Origin: Paenibacillus plantarum
GTDB lineage: Bacteria > Bacillota > Bacilli > Paenibacillales > NBRC-103111
Length of the DNA stretch: 64,000 bases
Direction: 5' to 3'
Assembly: GCF_013141695.1 (NCBI RefSeq)
Contig: NZ_WHNY01000037.1
Span: 45,716 to 109,715 of the forward strand
The notes under the pieces are model-generated. The model searched no databases. It had not been told where the DNA came from and saw nothing but the letters and a program-made list of their open reading frames with translations. Of the stretch, positions 18,345 to 27,459 are shown piece after piece. Every line of letters starts with the position of its first letter. Position 1 is the first letter of the stretch. The translations under genes were made by a program, and so were the position numbers.

Positions 18345-19076
18345 TCATCCTTCCTTTTGTCCAACAAAAATCATCCGACTCGACGTTTCTGGTGAGTAAG
18401 CCTGACCTTCATAGTCACCATAGACATGATCAATATGCAGTCCAGCTTTGGCCAGCATCGCCTCAAACTCTGGACGCTCGTACAACTTCACCTGCTCCAA
18501 ATAGTGCCGGTCTGGTTCACCTGCTTGCGAAATCACAATGCGCTTGCGCACACAACCGTCTTCGATCGTTCTCGTCTCACGAATAGTCAAATCCCCTTCC
18601 TCCCGTTCAGATTGCGCGACCAAATTCGCCTTCACATACACGGGATTCAGAAAATCAACAATGAATCGACCCTCCTCTTTTAACAATCGATGCATCTCAT
18701 GAAGCACTTTCTCATTCTGCTCATCTTCATCAAAATAGCCAAAAGACGTAAACAAATTCACTACTGCATCAAACGGCTCACTTAACGGCACATCCCGCAT
18801 ATCACCGTGAATCCATTTCACTTGCGCTTCTCCGCCCAGCTTCACAGCTTCCTGAAGCAGCACTTCCGACAAATCAACGCCAGTTACGGTATAACCAAGC
18901 TCCGAAAGCGCCAACGAATGCCGCCCCATCCCACAGCAGAGATCCAAAAGACGAGCCCCTTGCTTAAGCTCCAACCAGTTCATCATTTTTTTCACTTCCG
19001 TGTAAGCGCCCTGCATGTCTCTATGTTTATAAACAAGTAAATAGTCATTGCCAAAACTTTCTTGGTACCACGCCAT
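18345..19076 (-). CDS. class I SAM-dependent methyltransferase
   Basis: Rossmann-fold methyltransferase of 243 aa. Motif I LLDLCCGMGRHSLAL (SAM binding), motif II GVDLSEVLL, the acidic HGDMRDVPL, and VVNLFTSFGYF are in order; the C-terminal half has a beta-barrel insert typical of the YxxB/UbiE-like group. Acceptor unknown. GAAGGTG precedes ATG 19076. It is immediately upstream of the MBL hydrolase in the same transcript; the pair could act on one small molecule, which is inference. Confidence 0.85.
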   Translation of the reverse strand: MAWYQESFGNDYLLVYKHRDMQGAYTEVKKMMNWLELKQGARLLDLCCGMGRHSLALSELGYTVTGVDLSEVLLQEAVKLGGEAQVKWIHGDMRDVPLSEPFDAVVNLFTSFGYFDEDEQNEKVLHEMHRLLKEEGRFIVDFLNPVYVKANLVAQSEREEGDLTIRETRTIEDGCVRKRIVISQAGEPDRHYLEQVKLYERPEFEAMLAKAGLHIDHVYGDYEGQAYSPETSSRMIFVGQKEG

Positions 19077-19122
19077 CTTTTCAACACCTTCAGCTTTGTG
19101 ATTAATTTCTATGATAAAAATG

Positions 19123-19797
19123 TTATAAGAGCAGCCTTTGTTTCATGATCCGCAAACCCTCTTGCGCTTCTTCCTTGCTAAAATTCCCAGCCTTCAATTG
19201 CTCGTCCTCAACCAGAAGCAACTTTTCGTAAAAGAGAAGACCCTGCTTCGGCAGCTCCGATTTCTCCGGATGATCCTCCATATAATGAAACAAAACATCT
19301 TCAACCTTCGCATAATTGCTTTGTTTCTCATAATGTAAAAATAGCTGCCTCTGCATCCCTTCTGGAATCTCCCAGCCTTGAAGATGATTCAGACTTGCAA
19401 CCATTCGAGGGGCAATTTCATCATTAACCTCATCCTCAGGCTCAACTTCATCCGACAAAGACAAATGCAAAAGTAAATCCAAGGACTTCAGGTGCGCCCA
19501 ATAGGCCTCCCTATCTTCCTCATGCTGCTTCAACAGCTCACCATGCCCCACAAACATATCACTAATGACTAACGCCTTCGCCGTATCAATGCTCCCTTGG
19601 TAGGATAGCAATTCCAGAATATCCTTACTGGACAAAGACTGGAGGGAACGAATATTCAAACCCAATAAATGACGACTTGCTTCATCTAACTGTCTCTGCG
19701 CATCTTCAATCGGGATATGTTCCTTGTTAAAAAGAATCCGATGCAGCACCACCGTCAATTGTTCAATCTGTCGCATCAAATAATCACGCCTGAACAT
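19123..19797 (-). CDS. DUF6483 family protein
   Basis: Acidic, all-helical cytoplasmic protein of 224 aa starting MFRRDYLMRQIEQLTVVLHRIL, the recurring start of a Paenibacillaceae family that I recall as DUF6483. No catalytic motif; it contains helical repeat-like segments. Function unknown. It ends 46 bases upstream of the methyltransferase start and could share its transcript. Confidence 0.6.
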   Translation of the reverse strand: MFRRDYLMRQIEQLTVVLHRILFNKEHIPIEDAQRQLDEASRHLLGLNIRSLQSLSSKDILELLSYQGSIDTAKALVISDMFVGHGELLKQHEEDREAYWAHLKSLDLLLHLSLSDEVEPEDEVNDEIAPRMVASLNHLQGWEIPEGMQRQLFLHYEKQSNYAKVEDVLFHYMEDHPEKSELPKQGLLFYEKLLLVEDEQLKAGNFSKEEAQEGLRIMKQRLLL

Positions 19798-19897
19798 CCG
19801 AAGCAGCCCCTTTTGGTTACAAATACACCTTAATTCAGCTTACCACGCCTAGCGCTGAAACTCAAAAATACATTCCGCCTATTTTTCACATATACCG

Positions 19898-19926
19898 CAC
19901 CATTGACAGCAGCCCTTCATAAACTA
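19898..19926 (+). promoter_or_regulatory. sigma-K-type promoter of gerE
   Basis: CACC (19898-19901), 16-base spacer, CATAAACTA (19918-19926). This is a full match to the B. subtilis sigma-K consensus mACm-N16/17-CATAnnnTA, 66 bases before the gerE start. gerE is a sigma-K gene in Bacillus. Confidence 0.75.
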
Positions 19927-19991
19927 ATTTTGACTGTATCCCTTAACCTTGTAATTCCCAATACCCGAGCAAGGAGGGGTGACACACATCC

Positions 19992-20213
19992 ATGGGCAGC
20001 GACCACAAAAACAAATTTTTACTTACGAACCGCGAACGCGAAGTATTCGAACTCTTAGTGCAGGACAAAACGACAAAGGATATCGCACAGCAGCTTTTCA
20101 TAAGTGAAAAGACTGTGAGGAATCATATATCGAACGTCATGCAAAAGCTGAACGTAAAGGGTCGTTCACAAGCGGTTGTAGAACTGATTAAGCTTGGGGA
20201 ATTAAAGATCTGA
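19992..20213 (+). CDS. gerE: late sporulation transcription factor GerE
   Basis: A 73-aa protein consisting of a single LuxR/GerE-type helix-turn-helix: LTNREREVFELLVQDKTTKDIAQQLFISEKTVRNHISNVMQKLNVKGRSQAVVEL. Length, lack of a receiver domain and near-identity in the recognition helix fit GerE of Bacillus, the DNA-binding regulator of late mother-cell (spore coat) genes. AAGGAGGGG upstream of the ATG, a sigma-K-type promoter and a terminator make it a monocistronic unit. It lies close to gerM-rph-rdgB. Confidence 0.95.
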   Translation: MGSDHKNKFLLTNREREVFELLVQDKTTKDIAQQLFISEKTVRNHISNVMQKLNVKGRSQAVVELIKLGELKI

Positions 20214-20237
20214 TTCCGTCAGCAAAGGGATCCATGC

Positions 20238-20276
20238 AAGCCACCCACCCTCCAATGGAGGGAAACGGGGGCTTTT
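20238..20276 (+). terminator. terminator of gerE
   Basis: Imperfect stem AAGCC-CCC-CCCTCC / GGAGGG-GGG-GGCTT with loop AAT, then TTTT. Confidence 0.7.
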
Positions 20277-20720
20277 ATGTTTGTTATCCAACCTCCGACC
20301 CCTCACACGAATAACTGGATTTTGTACATCTAAATTCACCCATAACGTGCTGAAATTGAATTTAGATGGATTTTATGTAGTTATATTTGCTCAGTTTAGC
20401 ATTATCGAGTTAAATGAGATAAATTAACTGCACATTTTCCATTTAATTGGAATTTTCATCGATTTTCTCTCGAGATAGCTGTATATAATCCATTTAATGT
20501 GTCTGAGGAAGTTTGTGGTGGCTGGTTGCGGTAGTTGAGATCGGCTAAGTGCAATTTGCTGGGAACTGGTACAGATTGGGGGCTTCGAGTTTCGTGATTT
20601 TCGGGGTTCGGGTTGAGGTTGAGGTTGAGGTTGGCTGAGTGCTTGTTACTGAGTACGGGTTGGTGGTTGGTGGTTAACGAAGTTGCGGGTTACGGGGTTG
20701 AAGTTGTCCCCTCCAACCCA
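20277..20720. repeat. noncoding, AT-rich interspersed repeat plus GGTTGA tract
   Basis: About 440 bases without a gene. Bases 20320-20510 carry repeated pieces (TTTAGATGGATTTTATGTAG at 20361, TGTATATAATCCATTTAAT at 20480) related, in inverted form, to 29456-29545. Bases 20605-20640 are a GAGGTT/GGTTGA simple repeat. Confidence 0.5.
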
Positions 20721-20750
20721 AACCCCCCAGTCGAATTCCAACTGGGGGGG
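20721..20750 (-). terminator. hairpin after nasC
   Basis: Stem CCCCCCAGT / ACTGGGGGG directly after the nasC stop; the T-run on the minus strand is poor (TTTGGGTT), so efficiency is uncertain. Confidence 0.5.
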
Positions 20751-20758
20751 CCATCTAT

Positions 20759-22876
20759 CTATTCAACTCGCTCAACCTTCACTGCGCAAATCTTAAACTC
20801 CGGCATCCGACTCGTTGGGTCCAAGGCGTCATTCGTCAACACGTTGATCGAATGCTCGTCGCCCCAATGGAAAGGCACGAAGACGGTACGAGGTTGAATC
20901 CCCTCCGTGACCTTGACTTGGAAAACAAGGGAGCCACGCCGGCTGGTGATCCGGATTTTTTGCTCCACGCTTAGGCCGATTCGCTGGGCCAAAGACGGAT
21001 GAATTTCGGCAACCGGAACGGGTGCCTTCTTATTGAGAGCTTCGGTGCGGCGCGTCTGCGCACCGCTTAAATAGTGGTTGGCCAGACGGCCCGTTGTGAG
21101 AACGAACGGAAAGTCGTTATCAATGGGCTCTGCAGGCATTTTCGGCTGTATGCCGAATATTAGGGCTTTCCCATCCGCATGATGAAAACGATCTTGGAAT
21201 AATTGCGGTGTTCCCGGATGGTCAATTGACCCACAAGGCCAGAAGATCCCCTTCTCTTTTTGCAACCGTTCATAGGTGATGCCGCTATAATCGGCTTTGC
21301 CACCTGCGGTAGCTGCGGCGAGTTCACGAAACACATCTTCAATACCCGCATATTGAAAGTAGGTGCCCCGTCCTAGCGCATCAGCCAGTTCACTGATAAT
21401 ATGATAGTCGAGCTTGCAACTCCCCGGCAGCTCCATGGCTTTCCTCCGATGGAACACACGCCCCTCTAGGTTGGTCATGGTCCCCTCCGCTTCAGCGAAG
21501 GATGAACCAGGCAACAAATAATGCGCATACCGTGCCGTTTCGGTCTCGAACATGTCTACGACCACGAGTAAGTCTAGCTTTTGTAAGGCACGCTCTACCA
21601 TCTTGTTATTCGGGCTAGAAACTAGTGGATTGGAGCCCAGCACGATTAATGCTTTAATTTCACCTTCATCGATTTTCTGCAGCAATTCATAGGCGGAAAC
21701 ACCTTTGCCAGGCAGCTCACTTGGATCAATGCCCCAAATTTTCGCCACATGCTCACGCGCAGCAGGATCTTCGATCAAGCGATAGCCTGGGAGCTGGTCT
21801 GCTTTTTGCCCATGCTCGCGACCACCTTGGCCGTTCGCTTGACCAGTCACAGCGCCATAGCCGCAGCCTGAACGCCCTATTTTACCCGTGAGCAGTGCTA
21901 GGTTAATGTAATTGAGTGTATTCTCAACCCCATTGACTTGCTGCTCCAAACCTCTTGCTGTTAGTACGATCCCCCTCTCCGCTTTGGCGAAGCCACGTGC
22001 GATTGTACGAATCACCGCTTCAAGTACGCCTGTTAGATATTCAACGCGAGCTGGTGTAAATGATTTGACCGCTTCCTTCACTTGTTCGAAGCCACTCGTA
22101 CGTGATTGAATGAACTTGTGATCAACGAGGTTTTCCTCAATCATCACATGTAGAAGTCCATTAATGAACACGGAGTCGAAACCAGGTTGAAGTCTCACAT
22201 GAATATCTGCCGTCTTGGAGGTCATCGTATTGCGTGGATCGATGGTGACGATCACGGCGCCTTTTTTCTTTGCTTCTAATAGATAAGGCATCATCGTAGG
22301 CTGACACTCCGCAATATTCGTGCCCGCTAGAATGATATATTTGGCATTAGGAATTTCCGATAAAGGCATCGTCATCCCACGATCGATACCGAAAGCTTTA
22401 TTACTCGCAGCCGCAGCTGATGACATACAATAACGACCGTTATAATCGATATATTTGGACCTAAGTGCCACACGCGTAAACTTACCCAGTAAGTAACTTA
22501 CTTCGTTCGTCAACGATCCGCCGCCATATACACCGATGGCATCACGCCCATGTTCAGCCTGCAACGCGGTAATCCGCTTCGCAATATCTGAATAGGCATG
22601 CGCCCAGGACACAGTCTGCCATTGCCCTACTCTTGCAGCTTCCCTATGAAGCGGCTCCAGAATTCGTTCCGAATGAACGACATGCTCCAAAGCATTCAAG
22701 CCTTTTTGACATAAACGGCCTGTTGCAACTGGAAAATTCGCGCTCGGCTTAATCGTTAAACCTTCTGTCTTTTCACTCGGTAGTATCTCCAATCCACACT
22801 GCATACTGCAAAAGCAACAATGGGAGGAGGGCTGTTCATCCGATAATGTGACCAGATCTGTTTTCAATGCTCCCAC
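20759..22876 (-). CDS. nasC: assimilatory nitrate reductase catalytic subunit
   Basis: Molybdopterin oxidoreductase (705 aa) that reduces nitrate to nitrite in the cytoplasm. The N-terminus binds a [4Fe-4S] cluster through CCFCSMQCGLEI and later GRLCQKG. Moco-binding segments include YCMSSAAAASNKAFG, TNIAECQPTMMPYL and GCGYGAVTGQANGQGGREHG. The C-terminal Molydop_binding domain ends FVPFHWGDEHSINVLTNDALDP. It lacks C-terminal [2Fe-2S] or FAD domains, so it needs a separate electron donor; no nasB-type gene lies in the operon. The start appears to be GTG at 22876 with a weak ribosome site. Last gene of nasA-nirB-nirD-nasC. Confidence 0.93.
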   Translation of the reverse strand: MGALKTDLVTLSDEQPSSHCCFCSMQCGLEILPSEKTEGLTIKPSANFPVATGRLCQKGLNALEHVVHSERILEPLHREAARVGQWQTVSWAHAYSDIAKRITALQAEHGRDAIGVYGGGSLTNEVSYLLGKFTRVALRSKYIDYNGRYCMSSAAAASNKAFGIDRGMTMPLSEIPNAKYIILAGTNIAECQPTMMPYLLEAKKKGAVIVTIDPRNTMTSKTADIHVRLQPGFDSVFINGLLHVMIEENLVDHKFIQSRTSGFEQVKEAVKSFTPARVEYLTGVLEAVIRTIARGFAKAERGIVLTARGLEQQVNGVENTLNYINLALLTGKIGRSGCGYGAVTGQANGQGGREHGQKADQLPGYRLIEDPAAREHVAKIWGIDPSELPGKGVSAYELLQKIDEGEIKALIVLGSNPLVSSPNNKMVERALQKLDLLVVVDMFETETARYAHYLLPGSSFAEAEGTMTNLEGRVFHRRKAMELPGSCKLDYHIISELADALGRGTYFQYAGIEDVFRELAAATAGGKADYSGITYERLQKEKGIFWPCGSIDHPGTPQLFQDRFHHADGKALIFGIQPKMPAEPIDNDFPFVLTTGRLANHYLSGAQTRRTEALNKKAPVPVAEIHPSLAQRIGLSVEQKIRITSRRGSLVFQVKVTEGIQPRTVFVPFHWGDEHSINVLTNDALDPTSRMPEFKICAVKVERVE

Positions 22877-22924
22877 CCCCGCAGATCAAGCTCTCTTGAT
22901 AGGTATATATAGGTTATATAAGGA

Positions 22925-23275
22925 CTAACAAGCCATTTCATTACTAATCGGAAATCCAATAAAAACCGTCCCATCATCCACTTTAGTCAAATACGTTTTC
23001 ACGCAGCCAGTATCAGGCGCTTGCACGAGTCCGGAAGGCAAATGGATCTTGCGATCATGCATAGGGCAGAACACATGGTCATCACAGACGATGCCTTCGG
23101 CAAGAACGCCCTCTTTATGCGGACAACGATTCTGAATCGCTTGAAGCTTACCGTTTTTCATTTTGAATAAGGCAACCTCTTCTCCTTGATATCGAATCGT
23201 CTTCCCCGTATTAACAGCTAAATCCTCATAGGAAACGGCTTGCACCCAAATCATTTGCTCATTTTGTGTTATCAT
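22925..23275 (-). CDS. nirD: nitrite reductase small subunit NirD
   Basis: Rieske-fold small subunit of assimilatory NADH-nitrite reductase, 116 aa. Both halves of a [2Fe-2S] site are present (CPHKEG and CPMHDRKI), so the cluster ligands look intact. GGAGCAGAG precedes the ATG. It starts 33 bases after nirB and is followed by nasC on the same strand. Confidence 0.93.
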   Translation of the reverse strand: MITQNEQMIWVQAVSYEDLAVNTGKTIRYQGEEVALFKMKNGKLQAIQNRCPHKEGVLAEGIVCDDHVFCPMHDRKIHLPSGLVQAPDTGCVKTYLTKVDDGTVFIGFPISNEMAC

Positions 23276-23308
23276 TTTCTCTGCTCCTCCCTATTTATCT
23301 CTCTATTT

Positions 23309-25732
23309 CTACTTCAGCTCAACAACTTCATAGAGGTCACGTTGGATTTTCTTACTATCGATGGCTTGCTTCCATGGATCTTGTGTCACGGATAGCGCCA
23401 AATCCATTCGTTCACACAATTGCTTTCGCTCCGCCTCATTCTCAACAACCTCACGGATACGATCAATGCCTAGACGATGTACCCACTCACTCGTACGCTC
23501 GCCATATTTCCCTGTTTCGCGGTAGTATTGCAGATACGCTTCTGTATATTCGATGATCTCTTCTTCGGTCTTCACCGTGCTCATCAAATCACCCACGCGG
23601 ACTTTTACGCCACCGTTACCTCCTGCATACAATTCCCAGCCACCATCGACGGATACGACACCCAAATCCTTAATTCCTGATTCCGCACAATTTCGCGGAC
23701 AACCCGATACGGCTAGCTTCACTTTGGCTGGTGTATTCAAGCGTTCAAAACGCTTCTCCAACTCGATACCAACACCCATCGCATCTCCCGTACCGAAACG
23801 GCAGAAGGTTTCGCCGACACATGTTTTAACGGTCCGTAAGGCCTTCCCATAGGCATACCCTGATGGCATATCCAACGCTTCCCACATGGCGGTCAAGTCT
23901 TCTTTTTTCACACCTAGCAAGTCGAGCCGTTGCCCTCCAGTAAATTTCACGGTGGGTACGTTGAATTGTTCAGCTACTTCTGCGATACGTTTGAGCTCTG
24001 TTGGATTGGTGACACCGCCATAAATCCGTGGGACAACGGAGTACGTACCGTCCTTTTGAATATTGGCATGCATACGTTCATTGACGAAGCGAGACGTGCT
24101 GTCATCTTTATACGTTTCAGGGCTAATCATGCCCAAATAATAATTAAGTGCTGGACGGCATTTGGAGCAGCCTTCTTCATTTTTCCATTCAAGTACATTC
24201 ATCACTTCACGAACATGAGATAGTCCTTTTTCCCGAATCGCCGTAACGACTTCATCACGTGTATGTGTTGTACAGCCGCAAATCGTTTCTTTCGCTGCGT
24301 TTTTATCATAAGAAGCACCTAGGGTGAAAGCTAACAGATCACTGACCAATGGCTTACAACCACCACAGGAGCGAGATGCCGTTGTACAATTCTTCACTTC
24401 ATCAACTGTCGTTAAGCCCTGATCCTTAATGGCCGAACAAATCGTCCCTTTCGTTACGCCGTTACAACCGCAGATAATCGCGTCATCCTTCATCTCTGCA
24501 ACCCCGGACGCAGCTCCGCCACCACCAGAGGAATCCGTTAATATGGCTGTTTTTCCCATACCGCTAATATCTGTTTCTTCCCGAATCATTTGCATAAGTC
24601 GCGTACCATCCGCTGTATCACCAAAGAGCACGGCACCGATAATTTTATTTTCTTTAATAACGACTTTCTTATAAACCCCTGTGAATTCATCGTGAATTCG
24701 AATCGCTTTGGTTCCTTCAGCATCAACGAATTGACCGCCTGAGAAAACATCAACACCAGATACTTTGAGCTTCGTGTACAAAATAGAGCCTTCATACGGG
24801 CCGGTTTCTACGCCAGCTAAATGCTTCGCCAGTACGGCACCTTGCTCATAGAGCGGTGCTACTAGACCATACGCAATACCTCGGTGCATCGCACATTCAC
24901 CAACGGCGTACACATTCGGAACACTTGTTTGCAAGTAATCATTCACAATGATACCTGGATTACACTCGACGCTAGCTTCTTTCGCAAGCGCTACATTAGG
25001 ACGGATACCTACCGCCATGACGATTAGATCAGCTTCAGCAATCGTGCCATCCTTGAATTTGAGACCTGTTACGCGTTTGCCGCCAATAATTTCGACCGAT
25101 TGCTTCTCAAGCAAGAAGTTAATCCCTTGCTCTTCGAGTGCAGCTTGCAGCATTTTGGAAGCGGTGCGATCCAGTTGTCGTTCCATAATGGTATCTCCGA
25201 TATGAACGACATCGACTTTCATACCGAGATTGAGGAAGCCTCGTGCAGCTTCTAAGCCTAGCAAACCGCCGCCGATGACAATCGCTTTCTTGTACTTTTT
25301 AGCCGACTCAATCATAATTTCACAATCACGGATCGTTCTGTAGGCCATGACGCCTTCTTTGTCTGCACCTGGCATAGGAATCATGAATGGATTAGAACCT
25401 GTTGCCAAAATTAATTTATCATAGGAAACGGTCAGGCCTTTATCGCTCGTAACAGTTTGGGACAGTGTGTCGATGCCTGTGATGGTTTGATTCGTATATA
25501 AGGTAATATTATTGTTCGTATACCATTCATAAGGGTGGATCACGATATCTTCCACTTTGGAATCGCCGGAGAGCACATAGGACAACAAGATTCTATTGTA
25601 GTTGGGATGCGGTTCACTACCGAAAATCGTAACCTCATATTTATCTGGTGCCAGTTTCAGTAAATGTTCAACGGCATTAACACCCGCCATTCCGTTTCCG
25701 ACCAGGACTAGCTTCTCTTTTTTGACTGTCAT
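23309..25732 (-). CDS. nirB: nitrite reductase large subunit NirB
   Basis: NADH-dependent siroheme nitrite reductase (807 aa), nitrite to ammonium. Order: FAD/NAD pyridine nucleotide domain (LVLVGNGMAGVNAVEHLL, IVIGGGLLGLEAA, AVGECAMHRG), two BFD-like [2Fe-2S] segments (CGCNGVTKGT with CGGCKP; CGCTTHTRDEV with CSKCRP), then the ferredoxin-like and siroheme/[4Fe-4S] domains with TCVGETFCRFG and SGCPRNCAESG. The start at 25732 (MTVKKEK) has GGAAGG upstream. It follows a structured leader with an attenuator. Confidence 0.96.
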   Translation of the reverse strand: MTVKKEKLVLVGNGMAGVNAVEHLLKLAPDKYEVTIFGSEPHPNYNRILLSYVLSGDSKVEDIVIHPYEWYTNNNITLYTNQTITGIDTLSQTVTSDKGLTVSYDKLILATGSNPFMIPMPGADKEGVMAYRTIRDCEIMIESAKKYKKAIVIGGGLLGLEAARGFLNLGMKVDVVHIGDTIMERQLDRTASKMLQAALEEQGINFLLEKQSVEIIGGKRVTGLKFKDGTIAEADLIVMAVGIRPNVALAKEASVECNPGIIVNDYLQTSVPNVYAVGECAMHRGIAYGLVAPLYEQGAVLAKHLAGVETGPYEGSILYTKLKVSGVDVFSGGQFVDAEGTKAIRIHDEFTGVYKKVVIKENKIIGAVLFGDTADGTRLMQMIREETDISGMGKTAILTDSSGGGGAASGVAEMKDDAIICGCNGVTKGTICSAIKDQGLTTVDEVKNCTTASRSCGGCKPLVSDLLAFTLGASYDKNAAKETICGCTTHTRDEVVTAIREKGLSHVREVMNVLEWKNEEGCSKCRPALNYYLGMISPETYKDDSTSRFVNERMHANIQKDGTYSVVPRIYGGVTNPTELKRIAEVAEQFNVPTVKFTGGQRLDLLGVKKEDLTAMWEALDMPSGYAYGKALRTVKTCVGETFCRFGTGDAMGVGIELEKRFERLNTPAKVKLAVSGCPRNCAESGIKDLGVVSVDGGWELYAGGNGGVKVRVGDLMSTVKTEEEIIEYTEAYLQYYRETGKYGERTSEWVHRLGIDRIREVVENEAERKQLCERMDLALSVTQDPWKQAIDSKKIQRDLYEVVELK

Positions 25733-25796
25733 TGTGATCATCCTTCCATCCATTTACTATGGCATTCAATTAAATTCGAGTAGTTGTAAAAGTTGT

Positions 25797-25833
25797 AAAA
25801 AGGGTCATTTAGGAGCACAGCTCCCAAATGACC
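25797..25833 (-). terminator. attenuator terminator upstream of nirB
   Basis: Perfect apart from one mismatch: GGTCATTTGGGAGC / GCTCCTAAATGACC with loop TGT, then CTTTTT on the minus strand. It lies about 65 bases before the nirB ATG and its 5' arm can pair instead with upstream sequence (see the leader entry). Confidence 0.85.
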
Positions 25834-25985
25834 AATTTGGGATATGGAGCTTGAGCAGTTCGATTGCACTGCAAAGACGCTAGTCGTAACGTCTTTGCCC
25901 ATACAGCCTGATGAGCAGGCTGCATGAGCAAAAACCTTACTGGGTGTGCCGCTGACCAAGTAGAATCAGCGGGCGTCCCCGGTCC
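25819..25985 (-). promoter_or_regulatory. structured leader RNA (riboswitch-like or antiterminated) between nasA and nirB
   Basis: The RNA can form: hairpin CCGCTGA/TCAGCGG; a very long hairpin with arms CATGCAGCCTG / CAGGCTGTATG extended by UUUUUGC / GCAAAGA; a competing hairpin GCAAAGACG / CGTCTTTGC that uses the same GCAAAGA; and AGCTCC..CCCAAAT / ATTTGGGAGCT, which is exclusive with the terminator downstream. This is an attenuator with a sensor in front. I cannot assign an RNA class; Moco or a protein-bound element are possibilities only. Confidence 0.65.
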
Positions 25986-25988
25986 ATG

Positions 25989-27230
25989 TTAAGCTTGAAC
26001 CGTATCCATGCTGGAAGGTGCTGCTTTTACTTTACCGCCTTCGCCAATCCACGTACGCTTCCATTGCCCTTGAACAACCGCAATAATGATGATACAGCAG
26101 ATAGCAATTCCACTGAGAATCAGGAAGCCTGGTGTAAAAGAACCTGTGGATAGTTTCAGGTTTCCAAGAATTTTAGGCAAGAAGTAACCCCCTAATCCCC
26201 CTGCTGCTCCAACAATTCCGGTCATCACACCAATCTCCGCTTTGAAACGCTGTGGCACGAGTTGGAATACCGAACCATTCCCCATACCGAAAGCCATCAT
26301 AGCAACGAAGAGCATGACAGTCGTCAATGAAAGTGCAGGAAGCGTCGAGATACCCGCCATCATTAATCCAACAACTCCGTAGAGAACCATTAACATGCGA
26401 ATTCCGCCAATCTTATCTGCGAGCCATCCACCAACGGGACGGAAGAAGCTGCCCCCGATGACACAAAGAGTTGTAAAGTCTGCAGCACGTACAGGCGAAA
26501 GTCCATATTGTGTATTAAAGAAAATCGTAAGATAAGATGCCATTCCTACAAAACCACCGAAAGTTACACTGTAGAAAATACAGAACAACCACGAATCCTT
26601 TTGCTTCAATACTTTACCGTACTCTTTAATCGTTTTTGGTGCTGGTTTATTCGGACTATCCTTTGCCAAAATGCTAAATATGACCAGCGTTATCGCGATT
26701 GGAATCATGGCAATTCCGAAAACAACGTGCCAGTCTCCATAATGTTGTGCTAAACGATTTGCAAACAAGGTAGCGAAGATCGTTCCACTATTTCCTGCCC
26801 CTGCAATCCCCATTGCTAATCCTTGATACTGGGGCGGATACCAGCTGCTAGCGAGCGGCAATGCTGCAGCAAAACTTGCTCCTGCGATACCTAGCATCAA
26901 AGCTACGAAATACATATCTCCCATCGTGTTAGCGAACTGCCATCCCCAGAATAAGGGAATTAAGGTTAGCGAAAGTCCAATCTGTCCTGTTCGTTTAGGG
27001 CCAATTTTATCCGTTAGTACACCAAGTACTAATCGTAGGAACGCCCCCCCTAACGTTGGTAAAGCAACCAAATTTGCTTTCTGTGCGGCATCCAACCCAA
27101 AATCTTTGGCAAGGATGACTGCTAGCGGTCCAAGAAGCACCCACACCATGAAGCTCATATCAAAATACAAGAATGAACTGAATAAAGACCCCTTGTGCCC
27201 CACTTGCATAAAACTTTTCCGATCTACCAT
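25989..27230 (-). CDS. nasA: nitrate/nitrite MFS transporter (NarK/NasA family)
   Basis: Twelve-helix major facilitator transporter of 413 aa for nitrate (possibly nitrite) uptake. The N-terminus (YFDMSFMVWVLLGPLAVILAKDFGL) and the family signatures LRLVLGVLTDKIGPKRT and GGWLADKIGG (loops 2-3 and 8-9), plus glycine-rich segments GIAGASFAAALPLASSWYP and GNGSVFQLVPQRF, identify the NNP family. AAAGGAGAGG precedes ATG 27230. First gene of the assimilation operon, under an unusually elaborate leader. Confidence 0.93.
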   Translation of the reverse strand: MVDRKSFMQVGHKGSLFSSFLYFDMSFMVWVLLGPLAVILAKDFGLDAAQKANLVALPTLGGAFLRLVLGVLTDKIGPKRTGQIGLSLTLIPLFWGWQFANTMGDMYFVALMLGIAGASFAAALPLASSWYPPQYQGLAMGIAGAGNSGTIFATLFANRLAQHYGDWHVVFGIAMIPIAITLVIFSILAKDSPNKPAPKTIKEYGKVLKQKDSWLFCIFYSVTFGGFVGMASYLTIFFNTQYGLSPVRAADFTTLCVIGGSFFRPVGGWLADKIGGIRMLMVLYGVVGLMMAGISTLPALSLTTVMLFVAMMAFGMGNGSVFQLVPQRFKAEIGVMTGIVGAAGGLGGYFLPKILGNLKLSTGSFTPGFLILSGIAICCIIIIAVVQGQWKRTWIGEGGKVKAAPSSMDTVQA

Positions 27231-27305
27231 GTAATCCCTCTCCTTTTACGAGGCTTTTCGCCTTCTTTTTGTCCTATCTTACCTTGTTTGATTATACATT
27301 GACAG

Positions 27306-27352
27306 AAAAGGCCGACAAACATCCCCTATCATTCATAGGATGTTTATCGGCC
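27306..27352 (-). terminator. nasA leader terminator 2 with ANTAR-type hairpin overlap
   Basis: Arms GGCCGATAAACATCC / GGATGTTTGTCGGCC on the minus strand, followed by UUUU. The hairpin GGC[AAUGAG]GCC at 27349-27360 uses the start of the 5' arm, so the two folds exclude each other. Confidence 0.85.
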
Positions 27353-27387
27353 TCATTGCCACTGCTGCCACTTCCTCGTGAACAGCA
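27349..27387 (-). promoter_or_regulatory. second ANTAR-type two-hairpin antiterminator in nasA leader
   Basis: Hairpin 1: TGCTG..CAC[GAGGAA]GTG..CAGCA (27363-27387) with a hexaloop. Hairpin 2: GGC[AAUGAG]GCC (27349-27360) with A at loop position 1 and G at position 4. Loop 1 has G instead of A at position 1, so this copy is slightly off the known pattern. Confidence 0.6.
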
Positions 27388-27420
27388 TGATAGATGTATT
27401 TTTTTCATTAAATTAAACAT

Positions 27421-27459
27421 AAAAAGCCTATCCAGTTACGTAATTGTAAGGGGATAGGC
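27421..27459 (-). terminator. nasA leader terminator 1
   Basis: Arms GCCTATCC / GGATAGGC (27452-27459 with 27426-27433), an inner TTAC/GTAA stem, then UUUUU. Confidence 0.85.

Noticed and set aside
25852..25985. Third ANTAR element before nirB
   Set aside because: Loops are five or ten bases and lack the A1/G4 hexaloop; only a forced pairing gives a hexaloop ACGACT with A at position 4.
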